Shown here piece after piece: positions 1 to 5,006 of a stretch of 44,997 bases of DNA. The DNA lies in the NCBI GenBank assembly GCA_944326465.1, contig CALVEB010000016.1, positions 1 to 44,997 on the forward strand, in the 5' to 3' direction. Under the pieces are notes generated by a model. The model was given only the letters and a program-made list of their open reading frames with translations, had not been told where the DNA came from and did no database searches. The position numbers were made by a program, and so were the translations under genes. The DNA comes from Candidatus Gastranaerophilales bacterium (lineage in GTDB: Bacteria > Cyanobacteriota > Vampirovibrionia > Gastranaerophilales > Gastranaerophilaceae). Position 1 is the stretch's first letter. Each line of letters starts with the position of its first letter.

Positions 1-207
1 GCCACACTTCGGGACACTTTGTCCACAAGTCGGAGCGAAGGACGAGGGACGGGGGCTTTCATATACCTGCCGCCGTTTGTTGTCAGCAGCCCGTTTCACG
101 GTCTGTTTTCGCCCTTTGTAAAGTTTGGCGTGGCGTGTCTTATTGGTGTCATAGGTGGTATAGTTGGACATATTATCAAAGAAACACAAAAGAACAAATT
201 CAAATAA
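1..207 (+). CDS. Possible C-terminal part of a small membrane protein, cut by the left edge
   Basis: The frame is open from base 1 to the TAA at 205-207. An internal TTG at 19 could serve as start, but no ribosome site precedes it, so the gene may begin outside the window. The second half encodes one hydrophobic segment (roughly FGVACLIGVIGGIVGHII) followed by a basic tail, as in a single-pass membrane protein. The first 110 bases are GC-rich, unlike the AT-rich end, and resemble the folded non-coding segment at 2160-2345, so this may instead be non-coding DNA with a chance frame. No family recognised. Confidence 0.3.
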   Translation, partial: ATLRDTLSTSRSEGRGTGAFIYLPPFVVSSPFHGLFSPFVKFGVACLIGVIGGIVGHIIKETQKNKFK

Positions 208-210
208 TAT

Positions 211-624
211 ATGAAAAAACTTCTATTGTTTATAATAATTATTTCAAATATTCTTATCATAAACGATGTAATATTATTGCCTGCAAATGCCTTTGAATAT
301 AATAAACAACAAATTAAAACAACAGACAGTAAAGGTAATACGATTTTTGTTACTCCTGATTATCATAGCTATATAGACCGTAATGACAATGTAGCAGAAA
401 AGGTTGTTGTTATATACGATAAAAAAGCTCCAGAAGGAACATATGGTGCTAGATATACATTATACAAACCAATAGGAAAATATGTAGGATACCATAGACA
501 ACAACAACCAAGTCCAAATGGTTATGGATATGAGCCTGTTTGGGATGGTGGACCGGGAAGTCAGACGCCGTGTTTTAGAACTATTGATGAAGCTCGTCAT
601 TATTATTATCCGCAGTGGTATTAA
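211..624 (+). CDS. Small secreted hypothetical protein of the mobile element
   Basis: 137 residues. The first 27 or so residues form a classical signal peptide (MKKLLLFIIIISNILI then a hydrophobic stretch ending LLPANA), with likely signal peptidase I cleavage after PANA. The mature part is polar and rich in Tyr, Gln and Pro, with no membrane segment and only one cysteine (in TPCFRT), so it is probably periplasmic or extracellular. There is no clear Shine-Dalgarno; it starts 3 bases after the preceding frame's stop, so it may be translationally coupled. Family not recognised. It is followed by the repeat-rich promoter region of the next operon. Confidence 0.55.
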   Translation: MKKLLLFIIIISNILIINDVILLPANAFEYNKQQIKTTDSKGNTIFVTPDYHSYIDRNDNVAEKVVVIYDKKAPEGTYGARYTLYKPIGKYVGYHRQQQPSPNGYGYEPVWDGGPGSQTPCFRTIDEARHYYYPQWY

Positions 625-648
625 CTAAAAAACTCTTTAACAATATAG

Positions 649-775
649 GACGTTCGCAAAACGTTCGTATAACAGACGTAATATTTCTTAAGCAATTTAC
701 GTCTATTTAATAGCTTAACACTATTTAACATACGTCTATTAAATACTTGACATTTTATAGACGTTATGTAATAAT
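649..775 (+). promoter_or_regulatory. Promoter with an array of ACGTCT half-sites
   Basis: A near-consensus promoter, TTGACA at 747-752, a 17-nt spacer and AATAAT at 770-775, stands upstream of the 810 gene. The motif AGACGTWA recurs in both orientations: AGACGTAA at 674-681, TTACGTCT at 697-704, TACGTCT at 731-737 and AGACGTTA at 759-766. The last lies inside the -35/-10 spacer. Two further related ACGTTCG copies sit at 650-656 and 661-667. This is what an operator array or iteron cluster looks like; the binding protein is unknown. Confidence 0.6.
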
Positions 776-809
776 AAGAGTATGGAAATAACAAATAGGA
801 GATAAGATT

Positions 810-1085
810 ATGAACAACAACGAATTAAGAACTACGGTAGCAGAGTTACAAGACCTTTACAGTCAGGCAGAAGCAATAAAAGCAGAAATCACAGCCCGTG
901 AAACACAAATAAAGCAAGAAATGGACAATAGAGAAGTTGAAGTAATCGACCTTGGAACCGCCATTATAAGATTTACGTCAATCCTCTCAAACAAATTTGA
1001 CACCAAAAGATTTAAGGCTGATTTCGCTGACATTTACAACATGTTCCTTAAGCAAGTACCAAGCAGGAGATTTACAATTGCGTAG
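810..1085 (+). CDS. Small coiled-coil hypothetical protein, first gene of the resolvase operon
   Basis: 91 residues. A good ribosome site (AGGAGA) lies 8 nt before the ATG. Residues 1-40 are a charged amphipathic helix (LQDLYSQAEAIKAEITARET) likely to form a coiled coil; residues 45-90 look like a small mixed domain ending in basic residues. I have the impression of a family of short phage or plasmid proteins with a helical N-terminus and a small C-terminal domain, but cannot name it. It is the first gene downstream of the ACGTCT promoter and precedes the 64-aa gene and resolvase on the same strand. Confidence 0.6.
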   Translation: MNNNELRTTVAELQDLYSQAEAIKAEITARETQIKQEMDNREVEVIDLGTAIIRFTSILSNKFDTKRFKADFADIYNMFLKQVPSRRFTIA

Positions 1086-1119
1086 GAGGTGAAAGCCTCC
1101 TACTAATGGGAGATTTAAC

Positions 1120-1314
1120 ATGATAAATTTACAGGAAACATCAGACAAATTGCTTAGTTGTATAGGCTTAACAAATGCTCTCAACTGTATGGCGTGGAAA
1201 ATTGAGGGAGTAGAACCCGAATTCAGAGAGGCATTCAATAGTGTACTCTCAATCGGAGAATGTTTAGATACAGAATTGCGTAATATCTTCAATAGTGTAC
1301 AAACGGAGGTATAA
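1120..1314 (+). CDS. Small hypothetical protein upstream of the resolvase
   Basis: 64 residues, acidic and mostly helical, with two cysteines in the first half and one in the second. A GGGAG ribosome site lies 7-8 nt before the ATG. Its TAA ends at 1314, one base before the resolvase ATG at 1316, and the resolvase ribosome site (GGAGGT at 1305-1310) lies within its last codons, so the two are probably co-translated. No family recognised; small partners of this kind are common before recombinase genes on mobile elements. Confidence 0.5.
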   Translation: MINLQETSDKLLSCIGLTNALNCMAWKIEGVEPEFREAFNSVLSIGECLDTELRNIFNSVQTEV

Positions 1315-1315
1315 A

Positions 1316-1981
1316 ATGGCTGAAAATAGGATATATGCTTATTGTAGGGTATCAAAGAATGACGGCACTATGACGATTGAAAACCAGACTCATGCAATCG
1401 AGCAATGGGCAAAGGCTAATAATATCAAGATTTCAGCTTTTTACAAAGATGAGTGTAAAGGAGATACACCCATTGAAAAGCGTTCACAACTCCCTGTTTT
1501 ATTAGATAACCTCCGTGGCGGTGATACCGTTGTTGTTGTGGAAGTGTTCCGCCTATATCGTTCTGTTAGCGGATTAGAAAAAATTTATAGAACAATAGTA
1601 GAGGATAAGAAAGCTGAATTTATAACGTTGAATGAAAGAGAACAGATACTTTGCACCGCTAACACAAATAAAGACGATATTATGCAGATGTCCATGAAAT
1701 CTCTTGTATTAGTAATGCTTTCATTATTCAGCGAATTAGAGAAACGAAATGTTAGCACACGCACGAAAAGAGCGTTAGATGAACGGAAATCGAGAGGGGT
1801 AAAATTAGGACGTCCTAAGATTGAAATCCCTGAACACTTTAAAGAAATGTTTATTAAAGCAGCAAAAGGCGAATGTACGCATACATCAGTCATGAGGCAT
1901 TTTGCAATGAAAAAAGCTACCTACTACAAGTTAGCCAAAGAATTAGGACTTACGACAAATAAGCGCGAAATTCTGAAATAG
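1316..1981 (+). CDS. Small serine recombinase (resolvase/invertase family)
   Basis: 221 residues from the ATG at 1316, chosen over an upstream in-frame start because GGAGGT sits 6 nt before it. The N-terminal catalytic domain opens IYAYCRVSKNDGTMTIENQ, whose Ser in RVS is the expected nucleophile; VVEVFRLYRS carries the conserved Arg cluster (about residue 75). The long helix LVLVMLSLFSELEKR leads into a C-terminal helix-turn-helix (MRHFAMKKATYYKLAKELGL). Size and order match resolvases and invertases rather than large integrases. Likely jobs are dimer resolution of the element's circular form or inversion of a segment. A dyad just after the stop (1982-2017) could be a terminator or part of its recombination site. 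Confidence 0.9.
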   Translation: MAENRIYAYCRVSKNDGTMTIENQTHAIEQWAKANNIKISAFYKDECKGDTPIEKRSQLPVLLDNLRGGDTVVVVEVFRLYRSVSGLEKIYRTIVEDKKAEFITLNEREQILCTANTNKDDIMQMSMKSLVLVMLSLFSELEKRNVSTRTKRALDERKSRGVKLGRPKIEIPEHFKEMFIKAAKGECTHTSVMRHFAMKKATYYKLAKELGLTTNKREILK

Positions 1982-2025
1982 TATAGCGATAAGAGCGTTG
2001 TGCTTTTATACGCTATAACAGTTTT
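1982..2025 (+). terminator. Dyad with T-run after the resolvase: terminator or recombination half-site
   Basis: TATAGCG at 1982-1988 pairs with CGCTATA at 2011-2017, and a GTTTTT run follows at 2021. As RNA this is a weak terminator with a long loop. Resolvase genes are often flanked by their res sites, which also contain dyads, so a recombination site is an alternative. Confidence 0.35.
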
Positions 2026-2159
2026 TAAGCACCCTACTTCAAAAAATAATTCTATTCAATATCCTTTTTACCTCATGCCGGTCTGATACCGTTTAGAAAT
2101 AAACTTTCGTTAATTGCTGGAAGTTTTTAATATCTGAACACCCCTGACAAAGTTTATAT

Positions 2160-2345
2160 TGTAAAACGCGGAGGGCGCTGTAAACGAGCCGAAGGCGAGA
2201 TTACAGGGAAAGCCCGCCGATAGTGGAGTGAAGTGTAGCCCCGAACGGCGGAACGAACGACACGACACAATTTCGGCGTAGCGGGCTTGTCACGGTAAGC
2301 GCGCGCGAAGCGCGGTGAAAGTGAACCGTAGCGGGGGCTTCTTGC
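2160..2345. other. GC-rich, highly folded non-coding segment
   Basis: This stretch is far more GC-rich than its surroundings and has no supported reading frame. Three nested stems are visible: CTGTAA (2178-2183) with TTACAG (2201-2206) around GCC-GAA-GGC; AAGCCCGC (2210-2217) with GCGGGCTT (2281-2288); and ACGGT (2292-2296) with ACCGT (2325-2329) around CGCGC-GAA-GCGCG. Two of the hairpins have GAA loops, which suggests RNA or single-stranded DNA function. Candidates are an origin of transfer or replication, or a structured non-coding RNA. The rest of 1982-2373 shows nothing else I can support. Confidence 0.5.
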
Positions 2346-2373
2346 ACTTTTTTTACTGCAAAATTTTTTACAT

Positions 2374-2397
2374 AAAAAAGGAGCTTTTAAAAGCCCC
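2374..2397 (-). terminator. Rho-independent terminator of the small-gene operon
   Basis: On the minus strand GGGGCTTTTAAAAGCTCC is followed by six T (the A run at 2374-2379). The stem has one mismatch. It lies 22 bases after the stop of the 52-aa gene at 2420 and would end the RHH-led operon. Confidence 0.7.
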
Positions 2398-2419
2398 TAT
2401 TCCTTATGACAAACAGATT

Positions 2420-2578
2420 TTAAGCCGAGTAATCTTCATACCCCAATAGCGAATTTAACGCGCGTACACATACAATATCTACTCTGGATTTCCCGAATTT
2501 TTCAATAAGTTCTTCGCGCGAAGCATTCATGATTTCTCCTGCTGTCATACCGTTTTCAATAATTCTGTCTTCATTCAT
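2420..2578 (-). CDS. Small hypothetical protein (52 aa), last gene of the RHH operon
   Basis: 52 residues beginning MNEDRIIENGMTAGEIMNAS. Its ATG overlaps the TGA of the upstream gene by four bases (ATGA), which strongly suggests translational coupling and a real gene. The sequence is acidic and helical, with one internal GKSRVDIVCVRALNSLLGY stretch. The operon terminator follows at once. No family recognised. Confidence 0.55.
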   Translation of the reverse strand: MNEDRIIENGMTAGEIMNASREELIEKFGKSRVDIVCVRALNSLLGYEDYSA

Positions 2579-2838
2579 AACTTAATCCCCATTATTATAG
2601 TACTGTACTTTTCTGTATTTAATGCGTGCGCTACCGCTGAAACGACCTTTTTAACGAAAATTTCTTTCAAAACCTCTTGCGATACTCCGCCCCGCGCCAA
2701 ATACAGAGGCATTTTAATGCCGTCGACGGCGCGCAGTGCCAATATGCGGTCTTTACTATTGATAATTTTCATCTTTATATAGGCTTTTGCGCGCGCTCTC
2801 CAGCCGTTAGCCTGTAACATCTCTGTATTTTCCACCAT
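2575..2838 (-). CDS. Hypothetical protein of the RHH operon (87 aa)
   Basis: 87 residues from the ATG at 2838 (MVENTEMLQANGWRARAKAY); an upstream TTG in frame is less likely because the GAGG ribosome site fits the ATG. Strongly basic in the first half, then a hydrophobic-charged helical region. It starts 1 nt after the stop of the 125-aa gene and overlaps the next gene by four bases. No family or motif recognised. Its basic character and operon context would suit a nucleic-acid-binding or replication-linked protein, but that is a guess. Confidence 0.6.
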   Translation of the reverse strand: MVENTEMLQANGWRARAKAYIKMKIINSKDRILALRAVDGIKMPLYLARGGVSQEVLKEIFVKKVVSAVAHALNTEKYSTIIMGIKL

Positions 2839-2839
2839 T

Positions 2840-3217
2840 TTACAAATCCTCAAATTCTACAAAATTGTAATCCGACAGTAACTCCGGCATGTTATTGAGC
2901 AGTATGTCTTCAATATCCTGTATGATTTCAACTAACATGCCAGCCTGTATTCCCAGCGATAAGCGCCCTAGTCGGTCTAATCTTATAACTTCACCCTTTA
3001 ATTCCGCACATATAGCGCGGATTATGTTCTCTCGATATTTCGGATACGCGCTATTAACGTTCATACGCCGTACAAGGCGCACCAAATACAGCTTATGAGC
3101 GCGTTGTACCTTACCTTTTTGCAAGTATCCGATAATATCATCTTTCACTTGATTTACTGTTAACTGTCTTAAATCCGTACTTGGCGGGATTATGCCCGCA
3201 TACCTATTGTTATACAT
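2840..3217 (-). CDS. Hypothetical protein of the RHH operon (125 aa)
   Basis: 125 residues from the ATG at 3217 (MYNNRYAGIIPPSTDLRQL), preceded by AGGAG about 10 nt upstream. It is largely helical: a basic middle (QRAHKLYLVRLVRRMNVN) and a C-terminal half with amphipathic helices ending in an acidic tail. No catalytic motif or membrane segment. Its first 8 bases overlap the end of the RHH gene, so it is translationally coupled to that regulator. It does not resemble the toxins usually paired with RHH antitoxins (RelE, ParE, MazF, HicA). Confidence 0.6.
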   Translation of the reverse strand: MYNNRYAGIIPPSTDLRQLTVNQVKDDIIGYLQKGKVQRAHKLYLVRLVRRMNVNSAYPKYRENIIRAICAELKGEVIRLDRLGRLSLGIQAGMLVEIIQDIEDILLNNMPELLSDYNFVEFEDL

Positions 3218-3368
3218 TGTTTGTGTTCTCCTCTCTTTTCTCAATGTCTTTCATAATTAACGCGTTTATATATGCGCTGATGTTCTTTTGTTCCTGACAT
3301 TTCAATGTGTTCAGGAACTCCCATACTCTCTTTGTGAGGGTAAAAGTTCGTGAAAGTTTTTCTGACAT
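3210..3368 (-). CDS. Ribbon-helix-helix (Arc/CopG-type) DNA-binding protein
   Basis: 52 residues: MSEKLSRTFTLTKRVWEFLN, then a helix and a second helix NISAYINALIMKDIEKR. The beta strand SRTFTLT followed by two helices with the N-[IV]-S-x-Y-I-N pattern is the ribbon-helix-helix signature. The AGAGGA ribosome site is well placed. Such proteins bind DNA as dimers and usually repress their own operon or control plasmid copy number or mobilisation. A perfect 7-2-7 palindrome 23 bases upstream of the start is the obvious operator. The stop lies inside the next gene (8-nt overlap). Confidence 0.75.
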   Translation of the reverse strand: MSEKLSRTFTLTKRVWEFLNTLKCQEQKNISAYINALIMKDIEKREENTNNV

Positions 3369-3391
3369 CTTAATGTCCTCTCTTGTTATGT

Positions 3392-3407
3392 GTTATCACT
3401 TGATAAC
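3392..3407. promoter_or_regulatory. Perfect palindrome, likely RHH operator
   Basis: GTTATCA-CT-TGATAAC, a perfect 7-bp inverted repeat with a 2-nt centre, 23 nt upstream of the RHH start codon. Position and symmetry fit an autoregulatory operator of the dimeric RHH protein (inference). Confidence 0.6.
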
Positions 3408-3420
3408 TACCTACATGGAA

Positions 3421-3752
3421 GAATATAAACAGAGATAAAAATAAGTATGAAAAATAACTTTTCTCATTTAAACATTAAATTCATTACACGAAATCGGGTA
3501 TACATTTATACCTATTTTTAATTTCACCCGCCTTAATTCGCGTCCTAGCGTGTCCATAATTCATTAGAAAAAGAATTGTGGTCAAAAAGTTTGTGAAAAT
3601 TGAGTATTTGCATAATCGGCAAATAAAAACTACCGTAAATATGGGGATAGAGAGGTTAGAACATTGCACCGGCATGCATGTGCTAAACCTCATACAGAGG
3701 GCAGAGTTTACCCGAAATTTTCAATGGGGTCGAAACTATTGATATTACTGGG
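3421..3752. other. Non-coding stretch with two dyads
   Basis: No supported gene; the one minus-strand frame here lacks a ribosome site and recognisable features. Two dyads stand out. GGTATA-CATT-TATACC is perfect, at 3497-3512. A longer imperfect inverted repeat at 3652-3691 has arms GAGGTTAG.ACAT and ATGT.CTAAACCTC around TGCACCGGCATGC. On a mobile element such dyads may belong to an origin of transfer or a recombination site; nothing in the sequence decides. Confidence 0.35.
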
Positions 3753-4199
3753 TTATAACAAAGTAACCTTAATTAATCCTTTTTTCTCACGCCTCTGGGC
3801 GTACTCAACGATATTACGCGTATTACCAATATGATGACAGTATGATATAAGATAATCACTATTTTGAACCATATATTTATTGGCTTGTACGATAGCATAT
3901 CGCAATGGAACTTTTTCTAACCCTTCCGGAAAATAAGACCCATTAAAATCCATTGGCACCTCTGTTTTTTGCGTCAGGGCGTAAGGTGCGAGTAGGTACA
4001 GTTCAATATTAGTATGGCGTTTTTTTAATCCCCTTAAGACTTCTTTTACCATACTGTCAAAACCGCCGTAATGACCAACTGTAAAGGTCGTAACACCATA
4101 TTCTGTTATATGCTTTTCAACGACTTCCGCTAGTTGGTCTCTAATATCACTGGGAGTATGCCTGTTACCGATAAAGAAGCATGATTTACCGTTATTCAT
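3753..4199 (-). CDS. SLOG-superfamily (DUF1273/YpsA-like) nucleotide-binding protein
   Basis: 148 residues from the ATG at 4199 (MNNGKSCFFIGNRHTPSDIR); an ATG 18 bases upstream is possible. The opening SCFFIGNRHTP resembles the CxFTGHR start of the DUF1273 branch of SLOG proteins. GHYGGFDSMVKEVL and DYLISYCHHIGNTRNIVEYA match the later conserved blocks of these Rossmann-like folds, which bind nucleotides or nucleotide-derived ligands. Such genes are frequent on mobile elements, where some SLOG members act in anti-phage signalling; the role here is unknown. No Shine-Dalgarno is visible: TATACT lies 8 nt before the ATG, so the mRNA may be leaderless. Divergent from the XRE gene. Confidence 0.65.
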   Translation of the reverse strand: MNNGKSCFFIGNRHTPSDIRDQLAEVVEKHITEYGVTTFTVGHYGGFDSMVKEVLRGLKKRHTNIELYLLAPYALTQKTEVPMDFNGSYFPEGLEKVPLRYAIVQANKYMVQNSDYLISYCHHIGNTRNIVEYAQRREKKGLIKVTLL

Positions 4200-4273
4200 A
4201 ATAATTAAGTATAGCATAAATATGTCTATATAATTAGTTTTAATCTACCATTAGATAAGTAAAAATTATAGTC

Positions 4274-4585
4274 ATGGGTTATCAAGAACTAATAACTAAT
4301 GGCATAAAACGACTACGAACAAAAAGCAAATTAACGCAGGAACAGTTCGCAGAAAAAATTAATATGAGTGTTCAAGGTTATAGAAATATTGAGCATAACC
4401 GCTATTTACCTACTGCTGAAACTATTGATAAAATCTGTGAAGTATTTAATATTGAACCAGTTGAATTACTGTTACCAGAACCACAAGAGAACCTCGACAA
4501 AATACGGGAACTAATTAATAATAAATTGTGCAACTGCGACTTAGATAAACTCATAAGAATTAACAACATGATAGACCTAATGTAA
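4274..4585 (+). CDS. XRE-family transcriptional regulator of the element
   Basis: 103 residues. Residues 8-65 form a Cro/C1-type helix-turn-helix: IKRLRTKSKLTQEQFAEKIN, MSVQGYRNIEHNRYLP and AETIDKICEVFNIEPVELL are the canonical five-helix pattern. The C-terminal 35 residues are a helical tail (probable dimerisation) with a CNC motif. It is divergent from the SLOG gene with 74 bases between starts, so it may control that promoter and the recombinase promoter 12 bases downstream. No Shine-Dalgarno precedes the ATG. Confidence 0.85.
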   Translation: MGYQELITNGIKRLRTKSKLTQEQFAEKINMSVQGYRNIEHNRYLPTAETIDKICEVFNIEPVELLLPEPQENLDKIRELINNKLCNCDLDKLIRINNMIDLM

Positions 4586-4596
4586 CTCTTATTTAG

Positions 4597-4625
4597 TTGA
4601 GAAAAATTGAGATTTATGATATAAT
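4597..4625 (+). promoter_or_regulatory. Strong promoter upstream of the recombinase leader
   Basis: TTGAGA at 4597-4602, exactly 17 nt, then a perfect TATAAT at 4620-4625. Transcription would start near 4632, about 175 nt before the 47-aa frame and 375 nt before the recombinase, leaving a long structured leader. Confidence 0.7.
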
Positions 4626-4683
4626 TGCTTAGTAGATTAGTGAACACACACCGCTAATAACGCTTATTAAATTAAGAATAAAA

Positions 4684-4799
4684 GGCGGTCAATGGTTAAA
4701 GGCAAGTGACGCCATCCCTGATATAACTAAGGTTTAACCTGTTCAATGATAGAAACAACCAACCCAAGTGGGTTATGTTTTGTTGTCTATCGGAACAGG
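4684..4799 (+). ncRNA. Structured RNA leader (two long hairpins) upstream of the recombinase
   Basis: Two hairpins follow the 4597 promoter. The first pairs GGCG.TCA with TGACGCC (about 4684-4712, one bulge). The second, 4738-4799, is a long imperfect hairpin: CCTGTTC/GAACAGG, GATAG/CTATC, ACAAC/GTTGT and ACCC/GGGT stacked in order. No gene overlaps it. It could be a cis-regulatory leader, an antisense or free small RNA, or DNA structure used in recombination. No known class recognised. Confidence 0.45.
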
Positions 4800-4807
4800 C
4801 TTGGCGC

Positions 4808-4951
4808 ATGAAGCAAATTGTATCGTCTTTTGAGGTTAATGGGGTGACTGTCAATTTAGTAAAACCACAGCAGAGATTAAGCATTGAAGATGATAAAAAA
4901 CAATTAGCCAAATATCTTTATAAACTGTTAAAAATGGGCTTTAAGAAGTAG
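4808..4951 (+). CDS. Possible small protein (47 aa) before the recombinase
   Basis: 47 residues, opening MKQIVSSFEVNGVTVNLVKP and ending with a basic helix LAKYLYKLLKMGFKK. The weak purine stretch upstream (GGAACAGG) lies inside the 3' arm of the leader hairpin, so folding would affect its translation. Small accessory frames like this often sit before large serine integrases, where some act as recombination directionality factors; that role is only a guess here. The 55 bases to the recombinase hold an SD-covering hairpin. Confidence 0.45.
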   Translation: MKQIVSSFEVNGVTVNLVKPQQRLSIEDDKKQLAKYLYKLLKMGFKK

Positions 4952-4983
4952 AGTAGATTGTATTATCTCCATTTTTTAGCTAT

Positions 4984-4999
4984 ACTCCTTTATAGGAGT
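4984..4999 (+). promoter_or_regulatory. Hairpin sequestering the recombinase ribosome-binding site
   Basis: ACTCCT (4984-4989), loop TTAT, AGGAGT (4994-4999): a perfect 6-bp stem whose 3' arm is the Shine-Dalgarno of the recombinase start at 5007. In the folded mRNA the site is hidden, which would keep integrase translation low unless the hairpin is opened. Confidence 0.55.
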
Positions 5000-5006
5000 G
5001 TGTTTA

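Noticed and set aside
2840-3368. RHH gene and 125-aa gene as a toxin-antitoxin pair
   Set aside because: The 125-aa protein shows none of the RelE, ParE, MazF or HicA patterns and two more genes follow in the operon; kept as unknown.
3484-3693. Minus-strand frame of 69 codons in the element
   Set aside because: No Shine-Dalgarno, odd composition, and it covers the two dyads; more likely non-coding.
4696-4911. Minus-strand frame of 71 codons upstream of the recombinase
   Set aside because: Covers the hairpin leader and is antisense to the more plausible 47-aa frame; no ribosome site.
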